DNA from: an uncultured Pseudomonadota bacterium
GTDB taxonomy: Bacteria; Pseudomonadota; Alphaproteobacteria; RF32; CAG-239
Direction of reading: 5' to 3'
Length of the DNA: 64,000 nt
NCBI GenBank assembly: GCA_902788365.1
Contig: CADAJN010000003.1
Coordinates: 163,602 to 227,601 of the forward strand
Below are positions 10,160 to 17,498 of the stretch, one piece after another. Each line of letters opens with the position of its first letter. Within the stretch, counting starts at the first letter, position 1. The notes beneath the pieces are model-generated. The model did no database searches and had not been told where the DNA came from. It saw nothing but the letters and a program-made list of their open reading frames with translations. The translations under genes and the position numbers were made by a program.

Positions 10160-10194
10160 TGCAAAATACAGTTTATTTATAATATATTTCTTAT
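10160..10194. repeat. 35-bp direct repeat, copy 1
   Basis: Matches 10866-10900 in the same orientation with two mismatches. It covers the last codons and stop of the 108-residue membrane protein gene. The two copies bracket a 670-bp segment with two small genes, which suggests a small inserted or duplicated cassette. Confidence 0.8.
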
Positions 10195-10503
10195 TTCTGT
10201 CTGATTTTCAATTAGAATTTCCAAGAAAACTGCTAATAGCAAAAGCGACAATATTATGTAGGAAAGAATAAAGATAAACCACTTAGATTTGGATAACATC
10301 TTAAACATAAAGATATAAACCAGCAAAAAAGCCAAACTGGAAGTATTCCAAACAAGATTTAGAAGTTCCTTTGAAGATATAGAAAAAAAATTAATTTTTT
10401 TTTCCAAAAATGGAAATATAAGTATAGTATTAAACCCGGCGGCCACAACCCACAATATCAAAAAAATGACTGCTCGTTTTACGCTATTCCATATTTTCAT
10501 CAT
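10177..10503 (-). CDS. Small membrane protein, paralogue of the 9698-10051 product
   Basis: 108 residues with three hydrophobic segments (about 12-32, 52-68 and 75-97). Its first 23 residues parallel those of the downstream neighbour (basic VKRA/IKRG followed by a long aliphatic segment). The C-terminal codons lie in the 35-bp direct repeat, so the 3' end may have been rewritten by the event that created the repeat. Base composition is more AT-rich than alaS or gltX. No function can be assigned. Confidence 0.6.
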   Translation of the reverse strand: MMKIWNSVKRAVIFLILWVVAAGFNTILIFPFLEKKINFFSISSKELLNLVWNTSSLAFLLVYIFMFKMLSKSKWFIFILSYIILSLLLLAVFLEILIENQTEIRNIL

Positions 10504-10529
10504 TATCTTTTCTTTCCAAATAACTTATA

Positions 10530-10826
10530 CTACTTTATAGCATTATTTTGCATTAAACGCAAGTTATTTTCAATTTGCCTGCGATTATACTCTTTGACCT
10601 TACCTTGCAAATAATAATTTTGATTATATGATGGCGAATTTAGAGCACGATGCCTATCATCGTCCGTCCATTCCGATACATCTTTCAACATTGGCGAATT
10701 AGGATCTTTCATTTCTTCAATCACTTCATTTTCACCTTCGTTCAAATCTTTTATTGGCAATATCTCTTTTTTTAACATAAACTTCGCCAAAGCCCTACTT
10801 GCTGGCACTATTAATGGATATACCAT
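10530..10826 (-). CDS. Small hypothetical protein, charged
   Basis: 98 residues, starting at the ATG at 10826, which has a strong AGGGAGG ribosome-binding site. A longer frame begins upstream, but that extension is mostly encoded by the 35-bp direct repeat and lacks a ribosome-binding site. The protein has a short nonpolar N-terminus, an acidic middle (EGENEVIEEMKDPNSP) and a C-terminus rich in Asn, Gln, Tyr and Arg. There is no signal peptide or membrane segment. The function is unknown. It may form a unit with the membrane protein gene downstream. Confidence 0.55.
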   Translation of the reverse strand: MVYPLIVPASRALAKFMLKKEILPIKDLNEGENEVIEEMKDPNSPMLKDVSEWTDDDRHRALNSPSYNQNYYLQGKVKEYNRRQIENNLRLMQNNAIK

Positions 10827-10865
10827 TTTATCCTCCCTAAAATTAAAAGTTAAAACAATGTATCT

Positions 10866-10900
10866 TGCAAAATACAGTCCATTTATAATATATTTCTTAT
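10866..10900. repeat. 35-bp direct repeat, copy 2
   Basis: Second copy of the repeat at 10160-10194, upstream of the 98-residue gene. Confidence 0.8.
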
Positions 10901-10986
10901 AGTTTTCCACAAATTTCTTATTTATACATCAAAACCAAACGCCACCGGAATCAACCGATGGCGTTAAAAATCAGTTTGATAAAACT

Positions 10987-11370
10987 CTATTCATCGTCAA
11001 AATCCGACTCATCAGAATCTGTCTTTTGTTGTTCAGAATCAGCGTTCTGTCGCTTTTGCGATGTTGCTTCATCTTTCTCATCTTCCCCATAGTGCGGCAA
11101 CAAATGTTCTTCACCGGTCATAATATTTACCGCAAAGAATTCATTACAACGCAGAGCAATAACAACATCAGGCGCAATTCTATCCAAAATCATATCGTAG
11201 TCGTCTTCTACCGACTGCAACATCATTTCCAAGAGCAAACATGATGTGGGCGCCGACACACTGTCTGAAGTTTTCACGGTTGCAGAAACTTCAACAGAAT
11301 CTGCTTCTACACCTTGTGCCGAAAACTGCAAACCGCAAAGTCCTACAACTAAAAGCAATAATTTTTTCAT
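10987..11370 (-). CDS. Small secreted acidic protein, unknown function
   Basis: 127 residues from the ATG at 11370 (MKKLLLLVVGLCGLQFSAQG), a clear signal peptide with a probable cleavage near AQG. The mature protein has a Ser/Val-rich stretch, a central region with one cysteine pair candidate, and a very acidic, hydrophilic tail (SDESDFDDE). An in-frame TTG 12 bases upstream exists, but the ATG gives a classical signal peptide. It follows the 118-residue gene by 5 bases, so the two form an operon. It is probably periplasmic or surface exposed; no family was recognised. Confidence 0.65.
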   Translation of the reverse strand: MKKLLLLVVGLCGLQFSAQGVEADSVEVSATVKTSDSVSAPTSCLLLEMMLQSVEDDYDMILDRIAPDVVIALRCNEFFAVNIMTGEEHLLPHYGEDEKDEATSQKRQNADSEQQKTDSDESDFDDE

Positions 11371-11375
11371 ACGAC

Positions 11376-11732
11376 TTACCAATTACGATTGCCGCGACGA
11401 TTGTATTTAGCCGATCCCGTATTGCCTTTGCCATTTTTCTGCAAACGCCTGTGAGCTGTTACCGATAACCCCAAAGAGGTTGGCTGCACTGCAGTAATCA
11501 AGCCGACCGATGCCGAGTTCTCAATCAAACATTCGTGTGCCAAAGCTACCACCGCACTGTGCGGCAAAAGTGTAAAGGTCAGAACCTTGCCTTTTTCACG
11601 CCGGCGAACTTCTTGGGTTATTTCTGTTTCGCGAGCAAACATCGCCGGTTGCTTTTCGGGAAATTCCATCGGCTTTTGCGGCGGAGTAAGCGGCGCAGCC
11701 GACAACTGAACAAATAATAAAACTGTAACCAT
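11376..11732 (-). CDS. Small exported protein, unknown function
   Basis: 118 residues. The first 13 residues (MVTVLLFVQLSAA) look like a short signal peptide. The rest is basic and rich in Pro, Arg and Thr, including EITQEVRRREKGKVLTFTLLPHSAV, with a Lys/Arg/Asn-rich C-terminus. It is the first gene of a two-gene unit with the acidic secreted protein downstream, and the opposite charge of the two products could mean they interact (inference). No domain recognised. Confidence 0.55.
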   Translation of the reverse strand: MVTVLLFVQLSAAPLTPPQKPMEFPEKQPAMFARETEITQEVRRREKGKVLTFTLLPHSAVVALAHECLIENSASVGLITAVQPTSLGLSVTAHRRLQKNGKGNTGSAKYNRRGNRNW

Positions 11733-11847
11733 AATAAGATATTTAGTTAATAATAAAGTAAATTGCTATCCATATAGCACACTATTTTGACAAAATCAAG
11801 TCTGAAAAACGCAAAGATAAAAATAGCAACGGCATTGCATTTTTTAC

Positions 11848-11876
11848 TTGAAATTCACAAAAAAAAGGTGTAGCTT
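11848..11876 (+). promoter_or_regulatory. Probable rpsD promoter
   Basis: TTGAAA (11848-11853), 17 bases, TAGCTT (11871-11876). It leaves a leader of about 105 bases before the rpsD ATG. Confidence 0.5.
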
Positions 11877-11882
11877 AACCCC

Positions 11883-11984
11883 ACTTCCGAGAATGTAGAT
11901 TGCTTTTTTGGCAGTCTCGTTGCGAGTTTTGGGCTCGTGACTATCGGGACAATAACGTAAATTAACAAAAAAGGAAATTTTATA
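11883..11984 (+). promoter_or_regulatory. rpsD leader, possibly structured
   Basis: About 100 untranslated bases between the predicted start site and rpsD. They contain short complementary stretches (for example GCAGTCTCG / CGTGACTATCG-like segments). S4 is an autoregulator in several bacteria, so a translational operator here is possible, but no known structure was recognised. An AAAAAGGAAA ribosome-binding site precedes the ATG. Confidence 0.3.
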
Positions 11985-12599
11985 ATGAAAAGTATTGTAG
12001 CTGCTAAAAAGAAAAACAGCCGCCGCTATGGTGAAAACCTTTGGGGTGACGCTAACAGCCCGTATAACAAAAGATCATATCGTCCGGGACAACACGGCCA
12101 AAGAAAAGCCAAAATTACCGACTATGGTCAACAATTGATTGCTAAACAAAAACTGAAAGTTTATTACGGTAACATTTCCGAAAAGCAATTCCACAAATAT
12201 TATGCCGAAGCTATTCGCCGCACCGGTGATAGCGCTGAAAACTTGGTTGGTTTGTTGGAATCGCGTTTGGATAACATTGTTTACAAAGCAAAATTTGCCT
12301 CTACCGTATTTGCGGCACGCCAATTTGTAAACCACGGCCATGTTACGGTAAACGGCAAAAAGGTAAACATTCCTTCTTATATGCTTAAAGCCGGTGATGT
12401 GGTTGAAGTTCGCGAAAAGTCAAAGAAATTGGCTTGCGTTTTGGCCGCCATTGAATCGCAATCACGCGATTGGCCGGAATATGTGGAAGTTGACGCTAAA
12501 AAATTGACAGCAAAATACACATTTGTGCCGAAGTTTCAGGATATTCCTTACGCAGCCGTTATGGAACCGAACTTGGTGGTTGAATTCTATTCAAGATAA
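11985..12599 (+). CDS. rpsD: 30S ribosomal protein S4
   Basis: 204 residues, typical length. S4 is an early-assembling small-subunit protein that binds 16S rRNA. Visible features are the N-terminal basic region ([10 protein letters not shown]), the [20 protein letters not shown] signature and the S4 RNA-binding domain ([20 protein letters not shown]). It is the zinc-free form, with no N-terminal cysteine knuckle. The gene stands alone with its own promoter and terminator, as is common in alphaproteobacteria. Confidence 0.99.
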   Translation: MKSIVAAKKKNSRRYGENLWGDANSPYNKRSYRPGQHGQRKAKITDYGQQLIAKQKLKVYYGNISEKQFHKYYAEAIRRTGDSAENLVGLLESRLDNIVYKAKFASTVFAARQFVNHGHVTVNGKKVNIPSYMLKAGDVVEVREKSKKLACVLAAIESQSRDWPEYVEVDAKKLTAKYTFVPKFQDIPYAAVMEPNLVVEFYSR

Positions 12600-12627
12600 T
12601 AGTAATTTGGCTCAAATATTTATTAAG

Positions 12628-12656
12628 AATCCCCTGCCGTGGCGGGGGATTTTTTG
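12628..12656 (+). terminator. rpsD terminator
   Basis: Stem ATCCCC/GGGGAT with an inner GCC/GGC extension (12629-12650), followed by T residues, about 30 bases after the rpsD stop. Confidence 0.9.
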
Positions 12657-12701
12657 TGCGCACAAGCCGAAAAAATCACTCACGCCAGATAACGCAATTT
12701 G

Positions 12702-12860
12702 TTAAAAGTCGCGGATATTTATGTGGCCGAGCGGTTATCTGCGAACAAACCTCCAATATCAAATTTAACAGACAAGCGCCAAATAAATTTTCAGACTTGG
12801 TCTTATCCTCTATATATTTTCATCAGCAAGTAAACTACAAATATGGAATATATTTTTTAT
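12702..12860 (-). pseudogene. Degraded copy of the 139-residue membrane protein gene (14897-15316)
   Basis: Read on the minus strand, this intergenic stretch translates as ED-K-TKSENL....LNLIL......ITAR-HKYPR, which parallels the C-terminus of the protein at 14897-15316 (EDMTKLENL...VSLILV...IIAWVRKHPR). DNA similarity runs over about 110 bases and fades towards 12860. There is no start codon or intact frame of useful length. It is a decayed relic of a duplicated gene, on the other side of the CNNM gene from the intact copy. Confidence 0.6.
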
Positions 12861-12940
12861 CAACGTCCCCTTTGCTTTAGAAATCGGTTTACCAAAGCAG
12901 AAGATTTATCTTTTATTTTTTGATTAGAGCACAAACCGCA

Positions 12941-14272
12941 TCAATCTTTTTGTGGCGCACATTCACAATTTTTCAGGGTAGCACGCATTCGTGTTATGCG
13001 CATATTATCCACGCGCAAAACTTCATATACACAATACTCGTCTTCGGCTTTATCGCCCACATTTGGTTCTTCGCCCAACAAGTTAAACAAATAGCCGCCC
13101 ATAGTGCTTTCTTCAAGCTCGTGATATGGCAAACCCATATCCTCATAAGCATCTTCAACCAAATAAACACCGTCAAATTCATACGTTTTTTCGTCAATAC
13201 ATTTGCAAGCGGCTTCAGCCACGCCATCGTGTTCATCTTGAATTTCGCCGACCAGCTCTTCCAAAATGTCTTCCATTGTCAGCAAACCAGCCGTGCCGCC
13301 GTATTCATCAACCACAATTGCCAGTTGAATATGCTTTTTCATCATTTCGTGCAAAACATCTGAAATTGACTTATTTTCAGGCACAAACAAAACCTTGCGC
13401 ACCAACCGGTTCAAAATATCTTTTTGCGGTGCATCTTTATATTCTAACAAATCACGAATATGCAACATGCCCAAAATCTGGTCTTTGTCGTGATCGCAAA
13501 GAGGAAAGCGCGTATGTTTATTTTCACGCACAAAGGCAATAACCTCATCAAAGCTGTCATCTCTGTATATGCACTTCATATCTTGACGAGGCACCATAAT
13601 TTCATGAGCAAAAATTTCCGAAAAATTAATAGCATTTTGAATAATCTCGCTTTCTGTGTCATCAATCACACCGCCTTTTTGCGATGCATCAATAATCAGT
13701 TTAATCTCTTCTTCGGAATGAGCATCTTCATTTTCATCGGCTTTTTGCACCTTCATCAACTTCAAAATCCACAAAGAAACGTGATCAAAACACCAAATAA
13801 TCGGGGTGCAGATTTTATTAAAGCTATACAGCGGCATTGCCACAAAAAGCGCATAATGTTCGGTATCTTGAATCGCCATTGATTTTGGCACCAACTCGCC
13901 CAACACTACATGCAATAAGGTAATGAACGTAAACGCAATACCGAAACTCAGAGAATGTAACAAAACCGTCTGATTTTCAAACAAAGGGCCGCATAAATCC
14001 TCTAACAACCGAGAAACCGCCGGCTCGCCAAGCCAACCCAAGCCCAATGAAGCCAAAGTAATTCCCAGTTGGGTAGCACTTAAATAAGTATTCAGATGCT
14101 CATTAATTTCAAGAGCAATTTTAGCGCGCTTACTTCCGGCATGCGCCAATTCTTCCAACTTCGTGCGGCGAATCTTTACAATTGCAAATTCGGAAATAAC
14201 AAAAAAAGCATTACAAAAGACCAAAAATAAAACTAATGCTAAATTCAGAACATATACGGATATGGGACTCAT
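12941..14272 (-). CDS. CNNM / HlyC-CorC family membrane protein (DUF21 + CBS pair + CorC_HlyC)
   Basis: 443 residues. The DUF21 (CNNM) transmembrane domain covers about residues 1-190, with the first segment LNLALVLFLVFCNAFFVISEFAIVKIRRTKLEEL typical of the family. A CBS-domain pair follows (about 205-335, with IMVPRQDMKCIYRDDS and VVDEYGGTAGLLTMEDILEELVGEI), then a C-terminal CorC_HlyC domain. Family members are linked to Mg/Co ion transport; older annotation as haemolysins is not reliable. The CBS pair would bind adenine nucleotides. It is a single gene with flanking small membrane-protein genes, and no partner such as YbeY is nearby. Function at family level is secure, substrate is not. 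Confidence 0.93.
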   Translation of the reverse strand: MSPISVYVLNLALVLFLVFCNAFFVISEFAIVKIRRTKLEELAHAGSKRAKIALEINEHLNTYLSATQLGITLASLGLGWLGEPAVSRLLEDLCGPLFENQTVLLHSLSFGIAFTFITLLHVVLGELVPKSMAIQDTEHYALFVAMPLYSFNKICTPIIWCFDHVSLWILKLMKVQKADENEDAHSEEEIKLIIDASQKGGVIDDTESEIIQNAINFSEIFAHEIMVPRQDMKCIYRDDSFDEVIAFVRENKHTRFPLCDHDKDQILGMLHIRDLLEYKDAPQKDILNRLVRKVLFVPENKSISDVLHEMMKKHIQLAIVVDEYGGTAGLLTMEDILEELVGEIQDEHDGVAEAACKCIDEKTYEFDGVYLVEDAYEDMGLPYHELEESTMGGYLFNLLGEEPNVGDKAEDEYCVYEVLRVDNMRITRMRATLKNCECAPQKD

Positions 14273-14499
14273 CGTCAGATATTATAATTTACCTCAATCT
14301 GTTAAAACTTTTTATATTATTATATGTATATATTAAAATTGTCAATAAATGTTTAATTAAAACCTTTTTTAAACTAGTTATTATTAAATCAAAATTATGA
14401 CAAAACATTTTATTATCAAATATATTTAATCTAAGCCGTCAAAATAACCAAAATAAGAAGACAAATCAGGTAATGAAGACAAATGCAAAAACAATATAA

Positions 14500-14778
14500 T
14501 CATACCGCAAGCAAAGATATAAACCGGAAACTTTTTTTCACAAATATGCTTATTATAAAGCCAATCGTAAGAACAACATATAATATAATAGCTTTATATG
14601 CGTTTTCTACTCCAATCGGTATATCTTGTAATATATTAAGAATGATAAGTGTTTGTAACAAAAATAAGCAGATAAAAATAAACCAAAATAAAATTTTTAA
14701 AAGACCGAATACAGCTAAAAAGACAAAGCTTAAAACTTTGCCATATTTTTTATCTATTTTTGCCAATAAGTTTCTCAT
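14500..14778 (-). CDS. Small membrane protein, unknown
   Basis: 92 residues from the ATG at 14778 (MRNLLAKIDKKYGKVLSFVF). Two to three hydrophobic segments fill most of the protein and the C-terminus is basic. A longer frame extends upstream to 14841, but the MRN start gives a cleaner membrane-protein N-terminus. AT-rich. It lies downstream of the 139-residue membrane protein on the same strand. Confidence 0.5.
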   Translation of the reverse strand: MRNLLAKIDKKYGKVLSFVFLAVFGLLKILFWFIFICLFLLQTLIILNILQDIPIGVENAYKAIILYVVLTIGFIISIFVKKSFRFISLLAV

Positions 14779-14896
14779 GTCTATATCTAATATTGTTTGC
14801 CGATGCAATGGTGATGATACAATAAACAAAGAAATAAGCAAGAGTTTTCATACGCTTGCTTATTACCTCATAGCTGTTGAGCGTCCGAAATCTCCT

Positions 14897-15316
14897 CTAA
14901 TCTACCCAAAATCGCGGATGTTTGCGCACCCAAGCAATTATCAGCGAACCGGCAACCAATATCAAACTCACCGGATAATCGCTAAGCAAATTTTCAAGCT
15001 TTGTCATATCTTCCTCTGCCGAATTCCATAAATAAAAACCAATTCCAAGCATATAAATATATGGAATCCAACCTATAGACTTCAGATAATAGGCTAAAGT
15101 AGTATGATTTTTAACTAAATATCTGAAGAATTTCAAATCCGTAAAAATTAAGCAAAACAGATATATCATGCAAATAATTTGAACAATATAAATGATTTTT
15201 TCAAATCTGAAGAGCGGACTATATTGCCACAAATGTAAATCTAAATGAAAAAAGATTTCAGTTATTATTAAATCAAAACTACCGAGTAATAAAATTTCAT
15301 CAGATGTTTTCAACAT
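14897..15316 (-). CDS. Small four-helix membrane protein, unknown
   Basis: 139 residues with about four hydrophobic segments (roughly 8-22, 40-60, 82-97 and 114-130) and a basic C-terminus KHPRFWVD. A purine-rich ribosome-binding site (GGGGGACGGG) precedes the ATG. A decayed copy of its 3' part is found at 12702-12860, so this family has been duplicated locally. No domain recognised. It belongs to a run of small AT-rich membrane protein genes on the minus strand. Confidence 0.6.
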   Translation of the reverse strand: MLKTSDEILLLGSFDLIITEIFFHLDLHLWQYSPLFRFEKIIYIVQIICMIYLFCLIFTDLKFFRYLVKNHTTLAYYLKSIGWIPYIYMLGIGFYLWNSAEEDMTKLENLLSDYPVSLILVAGSLIIAWVRKHPRFWVD

Positions 15317-15412
15317 AGCCCGTCCCCCTTATTACCTTAATTATAAATTAAATTATTTCTCTTGCAAGATAAAAGATTAACCTAGTCATTCTTACGGCAA
15401 TAACGGCAATAT

Positions 15413-15664
15413 TTAAAACAATCCTTTAGCTTTCTTTTCTATATTTTCTTCTGTTATAGGCACGCAACCGATTTCATTATTCCAAGTCAGACAATCATCG
15501 CGACAGACTTTTTGAATAGGATCATAAATTTTGCCTATATCTAAACAAAACATTTTATCATCAAACCACAAATATCCTAAAACACATACAGCTAAAATAC
15601 CTATTATAGCGCAAATAAATTTTATAATTTGATATATGTAATGGATAATATGCCTGATACTCAT
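15413..15664 (-). CDS. Small membrane-anchored Cys-containing protein
   Basis: 83 residues: a hydrophobic N-terminal segment (about 9-33) and a short exported part with four to five cysteines (MFCLDIG, KVCRDDCLTW, EIGCVPIT), so an anchored periplasmic mini-domain stabilised by disulfides is likely. The function is unknown. It is upstream of, and on the same strand as, the other small membrane protein genes. Confidence 0.55.
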   Translation of the reverse strand: MSIRHIIHYIYQIIKFICAIIGILAVCVLGYLWFDDKMFCLDIGKIYDPIQKVCRDDCLTWNNEIGCVPITEENIEKKAKGLF

Positions 15665-15850
15665 TGCATCACCCGACTAAAAGAAAAACAATTAAAAAGA
15701 AACCAATGACAGCAAAAAAACTTCAAAGAATGTATTTTGTGCCTTAAAAATAAAGCCACTCATACATTCTGACAATTTTTATAACATATAGGCTACCTTG
15801 TTGTCAAGTATTTTCTTATTTTGTAATATTTTTATTATTTTTACCTATTA

Positions 15851-15866
15851 CAGGGGCAGAAAGATT
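15851..15866. repeat. 16-bp duplicate of the tRNA-Trp 3' end
   Basis: Identical to 16154-16169, the last bases of the tRNA-Trp gene (acceptor and part of the T stem), in the same orientation and 303 bp away. It caps the far end of the dispersed repeat, like an attachment-site duplication. Confidence 0.85.
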
Positions 15867-16090
15867 ACTTCACTTCGTTTCGTTCACTGCGCTCATCGCT
15901 TTCAGCGACCGGCATGCTCCCGCCTGCCTTGCGCTTGTAGTCGGTCTTGCATCGCTTACGCTCGCTTCGGTCACTCGTTTTGTAAATGCGCCGCGGTTGC
16001 TCACGCCGCCCTTGCTTATTAACAAAACTTCGCCGCTTGCGGTAAAAACAACATTTTAAGGTTGTTTTTATCCTCGCGCTCTCTTTTCCG
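15867..16090 (-). repeat. Dispersed noncoding repeat, copy A
   Basis: On the minus strand this ~220-bp sequence closely matches the plus strand at 50461-50690. Both begin GCGCGAGGATAAAAACAAC, form an AAAACAAC...GTTGTTTT hairpin, share CAAGCGGCGAAGTTTTGTT, and continue with strings of GCGAAGCG-like units. No protein is encoded. This copy lies downstream of tRNA-Trp, beyond its terminator. Confidence 0.8.
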
Positions 16091-16116
16091 AGTTCTCATC
16101 TTCTCCCCTGCCAAAA

Positions 16117-16140
16117 ACAAAAAACCACCCAAGCGGGTGG
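16117..16140 (-). terminator. tRNA-Trp terminator inside a long inverted repeat
   Basis: Stem CCACCC/GGGTGG with loop GCTT, then T residues on the minus strand. The flanks extend the pairing: 16089-16120 is nearly complementary to 16145-16176, which includes the 3' part of the tRNA gene itself, so the total inverted repeat is close to 90 bases. Confidence 0.85.
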
Positions 16141-16150
16141 CTTTTGTTTT

Positions 16151-16226
16151 TGGCAGGGGCAGAAAGATTCGAACTCTCGACACTCGGTTTTGGAGACCGA
16201 TGCTCTACCAACTGAGCTATACCCCT
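16151..16226 (-). tRNA. tRNA-Trp (anticodon CCA)
   Basis: Cloverleaf on the minus strand: acceptor AGGGGTA/TGCCCCT, D arm GCTCAGTTGGTAGAGC, anticodon loop CTCCAAA and T arm with TTCGAAT. The 3' CCA is encoded. Length 76 with CCA. Confidence 0.97.
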
Positions 16227-16256
16227 AAATCTGGCTTATTTTTATAAGCCATATTG

Positions 16257-16285
16257 TTCATACACTTTTCCGGCGCATAAATCAA
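16257..16285 (-). promoter_or_regulatory. Probable tRNA-Trp promoter
   Basis: On the minus strand TTGATT, 17 bases, TATGAA. It ends about 30 bases before the tRNA 5' end; a small hairpin (TGGCTTAT...ATAAGCCA) lies between. Confidence 0.45.
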
Positions 16286-16340
16286 GCATTTTTTTTGCCA
16301 CATTGCATTTTTTTACCGAAACACATTTTTATCATATATC

Positions 16341-17165
16341 TTAGGACAAATATTGCCGCTTGGCCAAATAATCTTCAAAATGTGCCAAATAGCGCTGCTT
16401 AAATTCTCCGTCACTGCAACAATATTCAAAAATCCTCACCAATCGCGATATCACATCTAAAGCTTTGCAATAATCTATTGCCGCCTGATAATTGATATCG
16501 GTAAACCACGATAAGAGTCCGATACTGCGATCAGCTACTGTTGCATTTGGTTTGCGACTGACCGTAATATCCTCAAACGCCTCTTTTTGAATAAGCTCCG
16601 AAACCGCACCGTCCACCGCCGGATTATAGTCAGCTTTTTCTTTGCCGAAAAACAAAAACCAAATATTGTCCTCGTGCGTTACCATATTCAGATTGGCGAT
16701 TTTGTCGGCATCGCGAATAATAAAACAAATTTTCTGCACTTGAGCCTGCAATTCTTTGTCTTTAATGCTTTGATAAACCTCATCGTCATACAGTGCATTA
16801 ATCAAATGCCCATGGTGCTTAATCGGCAACCAAATACGTATATCGTTAAACATTGGTATTGATTGCAAAAATTTTGCCCCCGCCTCGCCGTGGTCAAAAC
16901 CACGCACGCCGTCAAACAATTTACAAATTTCGGCAAACCGACAAATATCATGCAAAAATATTGCCGTTTTAACAAGCTCCACAAATTCTGCCGTCTGACA
17001 GTGCATCCATTCAATATGCCGCAACAAATAATTACCTGCGCCGGCTACCTGAAATGAATGGCGCCGTTTTTCTTTGGCGAACGCCGCAAAAGCCTTATCT
17101 TTTTGCACATAGGCAAAACACTTTTGATACTCTTTTTCCAATAAATCATAAGCTTCTTGAAGCAT
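16341..17165 (-). CDS. HD-domain phosphohydrolase-like protein
   Basis: 274 residues from the ATG at 17165, which has GGAGAG 5 bases upstream; a longer in-frame extension to 17207 has no ribosome-binding site. Metal-ligand motifs of the HD superfamily are in order: RRHSFQV (His), IFLHDICRF (His-Asp), DHGEAGAKF, IKHHGH and IIRDADKIAN. HD proteins hydrolyse phosphoester bonds in nucleotides such as dNTPs or signalling nucleotides; the substrate here is unknown. No membrane segment or fused domain. It is monocistronic, between tRNA-Trp and a divergent promoter region. Confidence 0.85.
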   Translation of the reverse strand: MLQEAYDLLEKEYQKCFAYVQKDKAFAAFAKEKRRHSFQVAGAGNYLLRHIEWMHCQTAEFVELVKTAIFLHDICRFAEICKLFDGVRGFDHGEAGAKFLQSIPMFNDIRIWLPIKHHGHLINALYDDEVYQSIKDKELQAQVQKICFIIRDADKIANLNMVTHEDNIWFLFFGKEKADYNPAVDGAVSELIQKEAFEDITVSRKPNATVADRSIGLLSWFTDINYQAAIDYCKALDVISRLVRIFEYCCSDGEFKQRYLAHFEDYLAKRQYLS

Positions 17166-17275
17166 ATTTTCTCTCCTGCGCTTGTTGTAACACATTTTTT
17201 GCGCCACGGCACACTTTTATTCTTTTATTCACAACCTAAAAACGCAGCGCCCAAACAAATTTGCCGTAAAAAGCC

Positions 17276-17304
17276 TTGACTTATGCCAGATTTTTTGTTA
17301 CTTT
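17276..17304 (+). promoter_or_regulatory. Strong sigma-70-type promoter
   Basis: TTGACT (17276-17281), 17-base spacer, TACTTT (17299-17304). It drives a transcript with about 185 bases before the next ATG (17499). Confidence 0.6.
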
Positions 17305-17498
17305 GCCCCCGATTATTTATAATTGATAGTAGATTATTTTGCTGAACTATTATGAACGAGGATTAACAACCGAAGTTGATAAGCAGCGGCTCAGTGAAAC
17401 CGAACACTCTTAGAGATAATCAGTTGCTTGTTGTTCCGCAAGACAGCTTAACAAAATTTACGCCGTTTGGAACCGGCGCGCCATCAAATCTGTAAATT
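17305..17498 (+). other. Long 5' leader or small RNA region of unknown type
   Basis: About 190 bases with no plausible ORF on the plus strand lie between a good promoter and the 337-residue gene. Short self-complementary parts are visible (CGCCG...CGGCG at 17461-17477, and ATTATTTT...). No Shine-Dalgarno precedes the ATG. It does not match any riboswitch or RNA I can recognise by eye (not obviously 6S or SRP RNA). It could be a structured leader. Confidence 0.3.
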
